Numbered from the stretch's first letter, positions 50,666-60,145 are shown. The stretch is 64,000 bases of DNA from JANQJA01 sp047947185 (GCA_047947185.1 CP170502.1:5146001-5210000), one strand, 5' to 3'. Program-made: numbers and translations. Notes: a model not told the origin generated them from the letters alone.

Positions 50666-51397
50666 ATGACGATGGCCCCTACCATGCAACTGGCTGGACC
50701 GGCGGAACAGCCGCTGACCAATGAACTTGCCGTGATTGCCGAACTTGTACCCATGCAGGGTGTGCGACTGCTGGAACTGGGCTGCGGTGGTGCGGAGAAA
50801 ACACGCCAGATTGCCGAAACCATGGCTGTGACGGAGATTGTTGCAGCTGAAGTGGACCAGGTTGCCCACCGCAGGAATCTTGCGGTGACGGACCTGCCAC
50901 AGGTCCGGTTTCGTTCTTTTGGTGCCGAGGCCATTGCTGAACCTGACAACAGTTTTGACGTGGTCATGATGTTCAAGTCCCTGCATCACGTACCACTGGC
51001 GCACCTTGATACCGCACTGGCTGAAATTGCGCGCGTGCTTCGTCCGGGTGGCCTCGCCTACATCTCTGAACCGGTGTTTGCCGGGGCCTTCAACGAGGTC
51101 ATGCGTGTGTTCCATGATGAGGAAGTGGTGCGCCAGGCGGCGTTTGACGCGCTCGTCCGGGCAGTGTCCAGCGGGTTGTTTGTGCTGGAGCACCAGCGAT
51201 TTTTCAGGAACCAGGTCAGGTTTGCCTCCTGGGACCAGTATGAGCGGGGCATCCTGAACGTCACGCATACCGAACACAACCTGTCACCCGCGCAACTGGC
51301 GGAGGTCAAGCGGCGCTTTTGTGAACATGAGAGTGACGCCGGCTATGTGTTCGAAATTCCCAACCGGGTTGACCTGCTCCGTAAGCCAGGAGATTAG
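50666..51397 (+). CDS. Class I SAM-dependent methyltransferase
   Basis: A 243-residue protein. The SAM motif I is VRLLELGCGGAEKTRQIAETM, and the post-I acid lies in EIVAAEVDQVAHRRNL. Motif III fits SFDVVMMFKSLHHVPLAHLD, with an ARVLRPGGLAYISEPVF strand following. The last part lacks signs of a known small-molecule target. It lies upstream of the succinate-dehydrogenase genes with a 100-base gap and may be separate or the first gene of that cluster. Methyl transfer to a quinone would be one option given the UbiA homologue downstream; this is inference. Confidence 0.87.
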   Translation: MTMAPTMQLAGPAEQPLTNELAVIAELVPMQGVRLLELGCGGAEKTRQIAETMAVTEIVAAEVDQVAHRRNLAVTDLPQVRFRSFGAEAIAEPDNSFDVVMMFKSLHHVPLAHLDTALAEIARVLRPGGLAYISEPVFAGAFNEVMRVFHDEEVVRQAAFDALVRAVSSGLFVLEHQRFFRNQVRFASWDQYERGILNVTHTEHNLSPAQLAEVKRRFCEHESDAGYVFEIPNRVDLLRKPGD

Positions 51398-51497
51398 GGC
51401 TGCACCAGTTCAGCAGGAATTGATGCAGGTCAGTAGAGCGTTGAACGCTGATGGGTTACCCTGAGCAACCTGGTTCACGCGGATTCACCCTGAAATC

Positions 51498-52175
51498 ATG
51501 TTGACACTTCCAGGAAACGCCAGCCCGCTGGTGGCGTCCATTGTCAAGAAACAGGTGATGGCCCTGACGGGGCTGTTTATGTGCAGCTTCCTGGTGGTGC
51601 ACCTGGTGGGCAATTGCCTGCTGTTTGTGGGGCCAGAGGCATTTAACCAGTATGCCCACTTCATGCTCAGTAACCCGCTGATTGCCCTGCTGGAATGGGG
51701 ACTGGTGGCGCTTTTTCTGTTGCACGCGGCCCTCGGACTTCTGCTCATCCGGGAAAACCGGGCCGCTCGTCCGGAACGCTACGTGGTGCGCAAGACCCGC
51801 CTCAAGGGAAGTTCACTGTCGCTGGTTTCCATGTCGGTCACCGGGCCGCTTATCCTGTTGTTCCTGGTTCTGCACCTGCTGCATTTCCGGTTTGGACCGG
51901 TTTACACCACCGTGTCAGGTGGCCTTGAGGTACGCGACCTGTATCGCACGGTGGTGGAGTACTTTGCATCCCTGCCCAATGTGCTGCTTTATGTTGCTGC
52001 CATGGTGCTGATGGCCCTGCACGTTCAGCATGGTCTCTGGTCGGCGCTGCAGAGCCTGGGGATCAACCATCCACGTTATAACGCGCTGTTTGAGCTGGCG
52101 TCCAACACTTTTGCCCTGGTGATATTGCTGGGTTTTGGCATCATCCCGGTGTGGATTTGGGTGATGCTGACATGA
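51498..52175 (+). CDS. sdhC: Succinate dehydrogenase/fumarate reductase cytochrome b subunit (B-type, diheme)
   Basis: A 225-residue five-helix membrane anchor. The single subunit, unlike the E. coli-type SdhC plus SdhD pair, fits the B-type enzymes of Bacillus and Wolinella. Histidines in helices at about residues 33 (LVVHLVGN), 76 (LFLLHAALG), 119-122 (LVLHLLHF) and about 169-172 (LHVQHGLW) give the two haem-b axial pairs. It carries electrons between the quinone pool and SdhB. The stop overlaps the SdhA start (ATGA), so the subunits are co-translated. Gene order is C-A-B. Confidence 0.9.
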   Translation: MLTLPGNASPLVASIVKKQVMALTGLFMCSFLVVHLVGNCLLFVGPEAFNQYAHFMLSNPLIALLEWGLVALFLLHAALGLLLIRENRAARPERYVVRKTRLKGSSLSLVSMSVTGPLILLFLVLHLLHFRFGPVYTTVSGGLEVRDLYRTVVEYFASLPNVLLYVAAMVLMALHVQHGLWSALQSLGINHPRYNALFELASNTFALVILLGFGIIPVWIWVMLT

Positions 52176-54079
52176 CAGCCATTGATGGCAAGGTACCAGC
52201 CGGCGATCTGGCGACCCTCTGGGACCAGCACCGTTTTGACATGAAACTGGTGAGCCCGGCCAACAAGCCGGCCTACAAGATCATAGTTGTGGGCACCGGT
52301 CTCGCCGGCGCCTCGGCCGCGGCGACCCTGTCGGAAGCGGGTTACGAGGTGGTGTCCTTCTGCATGCAGGATTCACCGCGCCGTGCCCATTCCATTGCCG
52401 CCCAGGGCGGCATCAACGCCGCCAAGAACTACCCCAATGATGGCGACACGGTGTTTCGCCTGTTTTATGACACGGTAAAAGGGGGTGATTACCGCTCCCG
52501 CGAGGCCAACGTTTACCGCCTCGCGCAGGTAGCCAACAACATTATTGACCAGTGTGTTGCCCAGGGTGTGCCATTTGCCAGGGATTACGGTGGCTACCTC
52601 GACAATCGCTCTTTTGGTGGTGCCCAGGTGTCACGAACCTTCTATGCGCGCAGCCAGACGGGCCAACAACTGCTCCTCGGCGCTTATTCGGCCCTGATGA
52701 AACAGGTGGGACGAGGGCGACTGACTATTCACGCCCGCAAGGAAATGGTTGACCTGGTGGTGGTCGACGGTGTCGCCCGGGGCATCGTGGTGCGGGATCT
52801 GGTAACCGGTGAATTCAGCCGGCACGCGGCCCACGCGGTGGTGCTTGCGACCGGCGGCTACTCCAACGTGTTTTATCTTTCGACCAATGCCATGGCATCC
52901 AATTGCTCCGCTGCCTGGCGTGCCTACAAGAAAGGTGCCTGGTTTGCCAATCCCTGTTTTACCCAGATTCACCCCACCTGCATTCCGCGCAGTGGCCACC
53001 ACCAGGCCAAGCTGACGCTGATGAGCGAGTCGCTGCGAAACGATGGCCGGGTCTGGGTGCCAGCACGCGCCGGCGACACCCGGCCACCCGAACAGATTCC
53101 CGAGGCGGAGCGGGACTATTACCTTGAGCGCCTTTATCCCAGTTTCGGCAACCTGGTACCGCGGGACGTGGCATCGCGCAACGCCAAGAACCGGTGTGAC
53201 GAGGGGCATGGGGTAGGTGCCACGGGGCAGGCTGTTTACCTGGATTTCCGGGATGCCATCAGCCGGTTGGGGCGCCAGGTGATTGATGAGAAGTACGGCA
53301 ACATCTTCACCATGTACCAGCAGATCACCAGTGAAGACCCGTACAACACACCCATGAAAATCTACCCGGCGAGTCACTACACCATGGGAGGATTGTGGGT
53401 GGATTACAACCTGATGAGCAACCTGCCCGGACTCTTCGTGATTGGTGAAGCCAACTTCTCTGACCACGGCGCCAATCGGCTGGGTGCATCTGCACTGATG
53501 CAGGGACTGGCAGATGGCTACTTTATTGCGCCCTACACGATTACCAATTACCTGGCCCGCACCGGGCATGGACCACTGGATACCTCCTCGGCAGAATTCG
53601 AGCGTGATGAGTCGCGTGCGCGGGACTATTACGCCAGCCTGGTCGGCAAGAGTGAGTCAACCGTTGAGGCAGTACATCACGCCCTTGGCCAGGTGATGTG
53701 GGACAAGGTTGGCATGGTGCGGTCGTCGGCCAGCCTGAATGAGGCGCTGGAAGCAATGCCCGGGTTGCTCGCGGCAGCCAGTGACATACGCGTACCCGGC
53801 CGGGCCGAAGACCTGAACGAGCAGTTGGAGCGGGCAGCCCGGCTGCGTGACTATGTGGAACTGGGTGATCTCATGGCCCGGGACGCGCTGGCCCGGAATG
53901 AAAGTTGCGGTGCTCACTTTCGCACCGAGTACCAGACGCCGGAACACGAGGCGCGCCGGGATGATGCGGCATTTCAGCATGTTGCGGTCTGGGCGCATCG
54001 GGACGGGCAGGCACCGGCGCGTTTTGAGGAACCGCTGACTTTCAGCGCGGTGACGCCGGAAACCAGGAGTTACAGGTAG
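52172..54079 (+). CDS. sdhA: Succinate dehydrogenase/fumarate reductase flavoprotein subunit
   Basis: A 635-residue FAD subunit. The start is the ATG at 52172 within the ATGA overlap with sdhC. The Rossmann motif is IIVVGTGLAGASAAATLSEAGY. The covalent-FAD histidine sits in RRAHSIAAQGGINAAKNYP. The active-site part includes FTQIHPTCIPRSGHHQAK and the segment ASHYTMGGLWVDYNL, then EANFSDHGANRLGASALMQGL. The oxidative direction versus fumarate reduction cannot be told. It overlaps the sdhB start by one base. Confidence 0.96.
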   Translation: MTAIDGKVPAGDLATLWDQHRFDMKLVSPANKPAYKIIVVGTGLAGASAAATLSEAGYEVVSFCMQDSPRRAHSIAAQGGINAAKNYPNDGDTVFRLFYDTVKGGDYRSREANVYRLAQVANNIIDQCVAQGVPFARDYGGYLDNRSFGGAQVSRTFYARSQTGQQLLLGAYSALMKQVGRGRLTIHARKEMVDLVVVDGVARGIVVRDLVTGEFSRHAAHAVVLATGGYSNVFYLSTNAMASNCSAAWRAYKKGAWFANPCFTQIHPTCIPRSGHHQAKLTLMSESLRNDGRVWVPARAGDTRPPEQIPEAERDYYLERLYPSFGNLVPRDVASRNAKNRCDEGHGVGATGQAVYLDFRDAISRLGRQVIDEKYGNIFTMYQQITSEDPYNTPMKIYPASHYTMGGLWVDYNLMSNLPGLFVIGEANFSDHGANRLGASALMQGLADGYFIAPYTITNYLARTGHGPLDTSSAEFERDESRARDYYASLVGKSESTVEAVHHALGQVMWDKVGMVRSSASLNEALEAMPGLLAAASDIRVPGRAEDLNEQLERAARLRDYVELGDLMARDALARNESCGAHFRTEYQTPEHEARRDDAAFQHVAVWAHRDGQAPARFEEPLTFSAVTPETRSYR

Positions 54080-54834
54080 TGAAGCTGAAGCTGAAGGTGT
54101 GGCGCCAGTCACGGGATGAATCCCGGGGCCGACTTGTTGCGTATGAGGTTGATGAGATTTCTCCGGACATGTCATTCCTGGAGATGATGGACAGCCTGAA
54201 CCGGCAGTTGCTGCTTGAAGGCAAGGAGCCGGTGGCGTTTGACCATGATTGCCGGGAAGGGATCTGTGGCATGTGTTCAATGGTGATCAATGGCATCCCG
54301 CATGGGCCGGCCAGGGAAACCACCACCTGCCAGTTGTACATGCGGCATTTTGCCGATGGTGACACGATTGTGGTGGAGCCGTTTCGGGCGCGGGCATTTC
54401 CGGTTATCAAGGACCTGGTGGTGGATCGCACGGCCTTTGATGCGATCATGGCGTCCGGTGGTTTTATCAGCGTCAACACGGGTAACGCGCCTGATGCCAA
54501 TGACATCCCCATCGGCAAGCCGCAGGCTGATCTTGCCATGGACGCGGCAAGCTGTATCGGTTGTGGTGCCTGCGTCGCAGCATGTCGAAACGCATCGGCG
54601 ATGCTGTTTGTCGCTGCCAAGGTGTCACACCTGGCGTTGTTGCCACAGGGTGAACTGGAAAAAGAACGCAGGGTGATAGCCATGGTGCAGAAAATGGATG
54701 AAGCGGGTTTTGGCAACTGCAGCAATGAAATGGAGTGTGAGGCTGCCTGCCCCAAGGGTATATCCATTGAAAATATTGCCCGCCTGAATCGCCATTACCT
54801 GTCGGCATCCATCAAGTCACGCGGCGATCACTAG
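54079..54834 (+). CDS. sdhB: Succinate dehydrogenase/fumarate reductase iron-sulfur subunit
   Basis: A 251-residue iron-sulfur protein starting at GTG 54079, overlapping the sdhA stop. The [2Fe-2S] ligands lie in DCREGICGMCSMVINGIPHGP and the later TTCQLYM. The [4Fe-4S] Cys set is CIGCGACVAACRNAS, and the third cluster Cys and Pro lie in CSNEMECEAACPKGIS. The B-type C-A-B order and the long insert between the two Cys groups fit the diheme cytochrome b. The prenyltransferase gene follows six bases later. Confidence 0.96.
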   Translation: MKLKLKVWRQSRDESRGRLVAYEVDEISPDMSFLEMMDSLNRQLLLEGKEPVAFDHDCREGICGMCSMVINGIPHGPARETTTCQLYMRHFADGDTIVVEPFRARAFPVIKDLVVDRTAFDAIMASGGFISVNTGNAPDANDIPIGKPQADLAMDAASCIGCGACVAACRNASAMLFVAAKVSHLALLPQGELEKERRVIAMVQKMDEAGFGNCSNEMECEAACPKGISIENIARLNRHYLSASIKSRGDH

Positions 54835-54840
54835 GGAGAC

Positions 54841-55854
54841 ATGATGTCAGTGTCTTCGGCCGACACGGCGAGGGACCTTTCCCTGTCTGAAGTCCTGCTG
54901 GGCATGCCACGGCTGTCGCGGTCAGAGTGGGCACTGTTGTCCTGGACAGTCCGCTGGCTGGTGTTGGTACGGTTCGCCGTGTTGCTCATGACGGCAGTGT
55001 CAGCACTGGTGGGCGTGTTGCTGGCGGCGGCGGACGGCGCCTTTCACCTGGACCGGGCGCTTGCCCTGGTGCTGGGGCTCGGGACCGCCCACGCCAGCAA
55101 CAACCTGATCAATGACTGGGTCGACTGGAGAAGTGGCCTCGACCGGGACAATTACTATCGACGCCAGTACGGTACCCATGCCCTGGAACAGGGATTTATC
55201 AGTCAGTGGGCCTACTTCCTGGTGATCCTGGCAACCGGCGGGGTTGCCCTGCTGGCGGGGGCTTACCTGGCACTGGTTGTGGGGCGGGGTGTGGTGTGGT
55301 TGATGCTGGCCGGAGCCTTTTTTGTCCTGTTCTATACCTGGCCGCTCAAACATTTTGCACTGGGTGAGGTTGCGGTATTGCTGGTCTGGGGGCCGCTGAT
55401 GGTCATGGGCAGCTATTTTGTCATGACGGGCAGCACCACGCCGGCGGTTGTAATCCTGTCGTTGGTCTATGGCGTTGCGCCCACGCTGGTCATTTTCGGC
55501 AAGCATATCGATAAATCGGCGCAGGACCGTGAACGTGGGGTGCAGACCCTGCCGGTGGTGACAGGTGAGCTGTATGCCCGCTGGATCTGCAGGGCACTGT
55601 TGGCCGTGCAGTGGTTGTTACTGGCGGCCCTGCTGGTTGCCAGTGGGAGCTTCATCTGGCTACTCGCCTGCCTTGCCAGCGCGCCAGCGGCGATTGCCCT
55701 GCTCAGGATGCTGCGGTCCCCACGCCCCGAAAACTGCCCGGAATACTACCCGGCCAGGATCTGGCCGTTGTGGTTTTCGGCGGCTGCATTCCGTTACAGT
55801 CGCGACTTTGGCGCTTTGCTGTTGCTGGGGCTCCTGCTTCACCTGGTTGTCTAG
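54841..55854 (+). CDS. UbiA/MenA-type polyprenyltransferase
   Basis: A 337-residue protein with eight or nine helices. The two Asp-rich Mg-binding motifs are NNLINDWVDWRSGLD (near residue 87) and HIDKSAQDRERGVQTLPVV (near 220). Enzymes of this family attach a prenyl chain to an aromatic acid (UbiA) or naphthoate (MenA) or make haem O or a chlorophyll. The motif spacing resembles MenA-like members. The position six bases after sdhB suggests it makes or modifies the low-potential quinone used by the B-type enzyme. This is inference; the ring substrate must be tested. Confidence 0.85.
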   Translation: MMSVSSADTARDLSLSEVLLGMPRLSRSEWALLSWTVRWLVLVRFAVLLMTAVSALVGVLLAAADGAFHLDRALALVLGLGTAHASNNLINDWVDWRSGLDRDNYYRRQYGTHALEQGFISQWAYFLVILATGGVALLAGAYLALVVGRGVVWLMLAGAFFVLFYTWPLKHFALGEVAVLLVWGPLMVMGSYFVMTGSTTPAVVILSLVYGVAPTLVIFGKHIDKSAQDRERGVQTLPVVTGELYARWICRALLAVQWLLLAALLVASGSFIWLLACLASAPAAIALLRMLRSPRPENCPEYYPARIWPLWFSAAAFRYSRDFGALLLLGLLLHLVV

Positions 55855-55881
55855 GCGGCAATTTCAAGCATACTGTGCACC

Positions 55882-57042
55882 ATGATGGATACAACCTGCC
55901 CAAAACCCCGGTTGTTGCAACCCGGTACCCTGCTCGCGCTGATGGTCCTGCTGGGTGGCTGCACCAGTTTTGAATATCGCTATTCCGAGGCAGAGGAAGC
56001 GAGCCTTCTGGCACAGGTAGTGCCGGAGAAACCTGTCGACCGGCTTGACCCGCTGTTCCTGAGTGACGAGGTCAGGGCAAGACTGGACACCCTGGTGCGT
56101 CCGGGCGAGAGCGACCAGAGCCGGCTGCGCGCTGTCCGGAAATTCCTCTTTGATGAGCCGGGTCTTGCGATCAGCTACGATGCGAACAGAACCCAGACGG
56201 CCATGGAACTCTGGGTATCCCGCGCCGGTAACTGCCTGTCGATGACAAACCTGTTTATTGCCGCCGCTCGTCACCTTGGCATAGATGCCAACTACGAAAC
56301 TGTCGCGGTCAAGCCGACCTGGAACACGGATGGCACAACGATGATCCGCTATGAGCACATAGTTGCCACCGGCAGGCTCAGCAACGGTGAAGAATATGTG
56401 ATCGACTTTCTGCCAGACTTTGTAATTGGTGGCCGCCGGTCCCGACAGATTGACGATGAGCATGCCCTTGCCCTCTTCTACAGCAACCTGGGGGCCGAGG
56501 CGTTTATTGACGGTCAACTGCCCCAGGCAATTGAACATCTGCGCGCTGCCATTGCACTGGAGCCGGATTTCTCTGATGCCTGGAACAACCTGGGCGCGGC
56601 TTACCGCCGCACCGGCCAGACACTGCTGGCAGAATTCTCTTATCAACGTGCGCTCTATCTGGACAAGGACAACTTCTCGGCGCTCAGTAACCTGGCGCAG
56701 TTCTATTCCCTTGAGGACCGGGAAGCCGAAGCCGACTTTTTTATCAAGCGGGTTGAACGTTACCGACGGCGTAATCCCTACTTCCATTATTTCCTGGCGG
56801 GCAAGCTGTTCCAGCAGCGTGAGTTTGAAGTGGTGATCCAGTTGCTTGAATACGCCATCAGGTTGAAGCGCGACGAACCGGACTTTTACGATGCCATGGC
56901 CAAAACCTATGAACAGTTGGAAGACAGGGCGAAAGAGGCACGTTATCTTGCGTTGGCTGACAAGTACCGGAACGAGGTAAACCGGCCGCCCCCCATGGAA
57001 GGCAACTCCCGGTTCTGGGTCAAGACTATTCGGGTTTACTGA
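55882..57042 (+). CDS. Lipoprotein with transglutaminase-like domain and TPR tail
   Basis: A 386-residue protein starting with a lipobox signal (LMVLLGGCTSF). A transglutaminase-like cysteine-protease fold follows: Cys in RAGNCLSMTNLFIAAARHLG, His in MIRYEHIVATGRL and Asp in YVIDFLPDF give a plausible Cys-His-Asp triad. TPR-like helices run from about residue 205 to the end (AAIALEPDFSDAWNNLGAAYRRTGQTLLAE). Such proteins are widespread and unnamed; a role in envelope protein cross-linking or peptidoglycan-linked processing is possible. It begins 27 bases after the prenyltransferase. A strong hairpin follows its stop. Confidence 0.82.
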   Translation: MMDTTCPKPRLLQPGTLLALMVLLGGCTSFEYRYSEAEEASLLAQVVPEKPVDRLDPLFLSDEVRARLDTLVRPGESDQSRLRAVRKFLFDEPGLAISYDANRTQTAMELWVSRAGNCLSMTNLFIAAARHLGIDANYETVAVKPTWNTDGTTMIRYEHIVATGRLSNGEEYVIDFLPDFVIGGRRSRQIDDEHALALFYSNLGAEAFIDGQLPQAIEHLRAAIALEPDFSDAWNNLGAAYRRTGQTLLAEFSYQRALYLDKDNFSALSNLAQFYSLEDREAEADFFIKRVERYRRRNPYFHYFLAGKLFQQREFEVVIQLLEYAIRLKRDEPDFYDAMAKTYEQLEDRAKEARYLALADKYRNEVNRPPPMEGNSRFWVKTIRVY

Positions 57043-57056
57043 AGGGGAGGAGAAGA

Positions 57057-57080
57057 GCGGAGCAGACATGGCTGCTCCGC
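57057..57080. terminator. Bidirectional terminator hairpin
   Basis: The nine-base arms GCGGAGCAG and CTGCTCCGC pair perfectly around a six-base loop ACATGG. It lies in the 47-base gap between the convergent transglutaminase-TPR and TonB-dependent-receptor genes. No T-run follows, so termination is likely but weak as an intrinsic type. Confidence 0.65.
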
Positions 57081-57089
57081 CCCCTGAGG

Positions 57090-59939
57090 CTAGTTGAGAG
57101 AGTAGGTCAGTTCCAGGCCGTAAACGCGTGGTTCGGTGACCTGGGCCGTACGACGGAAGCCATCACCTGCCCCGTGCCGGAAGACCTGGCGAATGCCCAC
57201 TTCGTTCAGCAGGTTGTTGACAAAACCCGAGACCTTCCACTGCTCGTCACTGCTGGTGTAGGTTGCCCGCAGGTCATAGCGCTCGTATGCAGGTGCGAGG
57301 TCCAGTTGCGACTCGTAGGGCGAGAAGAACACATCATCAATCCACGAGGCGGTACCGGTCAGCTCAACCCGGCCCGAGGCCAGTTCAATGAGGTAAGACG
57401 CAAACGCACTGCCCTTGAATTCAGGCACAGCCTGGAGCTGGCTACCCTGGATGTTGACTGCCCGCTGGGCTTCTTCCAGTGCACCGTCATACAGTGACCC
57501 GGGGATGGTGGGGTCATCACCGTCCACAATAAAGAAGGGCTCGTCATATTCACTGTTGGTGTAGCTGAAGTTGCCACCAATAGTGAGTGCATCGGTAGCA
57601 AGCCACAGGACTTCAAACTCGATACCGCTCATGGTTGCCCCGGGCGCAGCAATGACCGAACTGGTGGATTCAACCACAGCACAGGCACTGTTGAGACCGG
57701 CGGCGGCACTTGCCGGGCAGGCTTCCGTGGTGAAGGTGTGGATGCTTGAGTAGTTGTAGGTATAGGCAGAAGCGTTGACCTGGAGCGTATTGCTGAGCAG
57801 ATTGCCCTTGTAACCAACTTCATAGGCGATCAGTTCTTCGGGCTCATACTGCGGCGTCTGGCTGATGAACGCCAGGTTGAACCCCCCCGAACGATAACCT
57901 GAAGTGATATTGCCATAGACCATCTGGGCATCGTCGATGTTGTAATCCAGGTTCACGCGGTAGGTGAACTTGCTGTCCTTGCGCGCCAGGTTACGGTAGA
58001 AGCCGATGCTGATAGGTGTACCCGAGAGCCAGAGGGGCACTGCGCCGGTGGGCTCAAGCGTTACGGGGTTCAGTGCACCACGCAGGATGTTCAGGGTACC
58101 CAGGTTGAGATCCGCACCCAGTGCTGGCCCGAGTGCATCAGCCACGGCCATGGTTTGGGCGTACTGGGCAACGGCCTCGTAGCCTTCAATGTCATCTTCT
58201 GCATACCGAAGCCCGGCGGTCAGGGTGAGCTGCTCGTTGATGTCCCACACGCCCTGGGTATAAACCGCAAAGGCCTTGCGATCAGTGCGGTTGTCCGCAT
58301 GGGTATCGGTACCCGGTGTGACCGGGCCATGTTCAACGCTACCAAGGGTCGCGTCACCCAGCCAGGGACCAACCTGCAGATAGAGCTGATCGCTGGGCAG
58401 TCCGGCGCCACCGGCCTTGACCACATCCAGCGTTACGCCCACCGGGTTGGCCGGATTGGTTGCTGCGAGGAAGGTCAGGGGCACGTTGGGTACAGCCGCG
58501 GGCGGTACACCCAGGGTTGCCAGGATGTTGTCCTGGGCAAACGTCGGATCTGCCAGCTCCGTGGCGCTGGTTGAACTGTAGAAGTCATAACGCTGGTTGA
58601 TGGTGGAATCGTAGAAGAAGATACCCGAGGTAAAGGTCAGGTTGTCACCGATGTCATAGAACAGCTGAAACTCGTTGGACAGGTATTCTGCTTCATGATT
58701 GACGTAGAACTGACGGTCGTCGACAGTACTGTAGCTGTTGTCGTCGTCGGTGGTGCGTTCGTACAGCAGGTCATTGTAGCCCAGGATGTACTTGAAGGTG
58801 ACCGTATCGCTGATATCCCAGCTGAATTCAAGCTGGTTACCCTGTTGGTCAAACGTTTCGTTGTTCAGGCCATTGGTGTAGGCGCACAAATCGTCCCCAT
58901 CAATGTTCTCACGATCAAGGAAAAGACAGTCGGTCACACCCGCCGTGCTGAACCGACCCTGGTTGACCAGGTCGGCACCCTCGTGGACGCCGGGAATAGG
59001 CTGTTGCGCCAGGATGGGCGCGCCGGTAGTGGGATTGGTGTAGTTCAGGATCGGCAGTGAAGTGGACAGGAAGTCATCCGCCAGCGGATTGGTCTGTGCC
59101 GGATCAACATTGCGCACGGCGTGGGTGGCTGAGGTAAAGTCCCGTTCGCCATTAACCGGGTTTTCACCCCGCAGCACAATCAGGCCAGCGCCAGCAGCGC
59201 CACCCATCACCCGGTCCACATTAGCCTGGTTGCTGCGCAGCCTGACGCTCATACTGTCGTTGATCAGCCACTCCAGTTGTACTGAAAAGTTGTCCTCGTT
59301 GCCGCTGTCCAGGTCCGGGCCAGTGCCGCGTTCTTCAACCCAGCCGTCATGGTTGCGGGACGAAAAAGTAAAGCGGCCCAGCAGTTTGCCTTCGACAAGC
59401 GGGCCAGAGACGTAACCGTAAAGGTCGCGGGTGTCGTAATTGCCGAGAATTGCCTTGACGGAGGCATCAAGCGTGTCGGTGGGTCCCTTGTAGATAAAGT
59501 TCATGGCACCACCAACGGCGTTGCGGCCGTACAGGGTACCCTGGGGACCACGGAGCACCTCGATACGCTCGATATCCCAGAAAGAACCGATGGTGGCCGT
59601 GTACAGGTCTTCGGAGTAAACGCCGTTCATGTAGGTTGCAACACCGGGATCACCACCCAGGTTGCGGAAGTTCCGGCCAACACCGCGAACTGCGGCGTCG
59701 TAAGGCTGGATGGTTGTGGCCGGCACAAAATTCTGCAGGTCCGACTGGTTACGGATGCCAAACTGTTCCATGGATTCAGAGGTAAAGGCCGTAATTGAAA
59801 TTGATGTGTCCTGGACAGAGGCTTCCTGGCGCTCTGCCGTGACAATCACTTCTTCAATCTGACGCCGGTTTTCCTCTGCAATTGCAGAACAAGGTATAGC
59901 GGTTGCCAGCATCACTGCAGGCAAGAGATGGTGTTTCAT
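57090..59939 (-). CDS. TonB-dependent outer-membrane receptor
   Basis: A 949-residue receptor with a signal peptide (ending near PCSAIAEE). The plug domain runs from about residue 35 to 165 (EVIVTAERQEASVQDTSISI and IEVLRGPQGTLYGRNAVGGAMNFI). A 22-strand-type barrel follows, closing with RVYGLELTYSLN. Such proteins import siderophores, vitamin B12, nickel or sugars; this large, acidic-loop member fits the plant- or marine-type catabolic receptors, but the ligand is unknown. A hairpin around its ribosome site lies just upstream. No TonB, ExbB or ExbD gene is close. Confidence 0.94.
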   Translation of the reverse strand: MKHHLLPAVMLATAIPCSAIAEENRRQIEEVIVTAERQEASVQDTSISITAFTSESMEQFGIRNQSDLQNFVPATTIQPYDAAVRGVGRNFRNLGGDPGVATYMNGVYSEDLYTATIGSFWDIERIEVLRGPQGTLYGRNAVGGAMNFIYKGPTDTLDASVKAILGNYDTRDLYGYVSGPLVEGKLLGRFTFSSRNHDGWVEERGTGPDLDSGNEDNFSVQLEWLINDSMSVRLRSNQANVDRVMGGAAGAGLIVLRGENPVNGERDFTSATHAVRNVDPAQTNPLADDFLSTSLPILNYTNPTTGAPILAQQPIPGVHEGADLVNQGRFSTAGVTDCLFLDRENIDGDDLCAYTNGLNNETFDQQGNQLEFSWDISDTVTFKYILGYNDLLYERTTDDDNSYSTVDDRQFYVNHEAEYLSNEFQLFYDIGDNLTFTSGIFFYDSTINQRYDFYSSTSATELADPTFAQDNILATLGVPPAAVPNVPLTFLAATNPANPVGVTLDVVKAGGAGLPSDQLYLQVGPWLGDATLGSVEHGPVTPGTDTHADNRTDRKAFAVYTQGVWDINEQLTLTAGLRYAEDDIEGYEAVAQYAQTMAVADALGPALGADLNLGTLNILRGALNPVTLEPTGAVPLWLSGTPISIGFYRNLARKDSKFTYRVNLDYNIDDAQMVYGNITSGYRSGGFNLAFISQTPQYEPEELIAYEVGYKGNLLSNTLQVNASAYTYNYSSIHTFTTEACPASAAAGLNSACAVVESTSSVIAAPGATMSGIEFEVLWLATDALTIGGNFSYTNSEYDEPFFIVDGDDPTIPGSLYDGALEEAQRAVNIQGSQLQAVPEFKGSAFASYLIELASGRVELTGTASWIDDVFFSPYESQLDLAPAYERYDLRATYTSSDEQWKVSGFVNNLLNEVGIRQVFRHGAGDGFRRTAQVTEPRVYGLELTYSLN

Positions 59940-59941
59940 TG

Positions 59942-59957
59942 AATTCCCCCCGGAATT
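59942..59957 (-). promoter_or_regulatory. Ribosome-site hairpin of the TonB-dependent receptor gene
   Basis: On the transcript AATTCC and GGAATT pair around GGGG, two bases before the ATG at 59939. The strong GGGGGGAA Shine-Dalgarno is partly in the loop and partly in the stem, so the hairpin could slow initiation. Temperature or a bound factor might open it, but I do not know. Confidence 0.4.
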
Positions 59958-60145
59958 TCACTAAGTGTCACAGGACCCGGTAAACCTATCCGGATGCTCG
60001 CCGAGCAACATAATGGGAAACGGGAAAAAATGCAAAGAGGTTGCACACAAAGTGACGAAAAACCCTGATTTCCCGTAAAAATGTATGGTTTTGGTGCGGG
60101 TGATGACTCTAAGATGAGCGCTTTCCAACCCCGCACGGGCACAAC

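Noticed and set aside
52631..53569. 312-codon minus-strand open frame over sdhA
   Set aside because: Antisense to a conserved flavoprotein; a shadow of codon bias.
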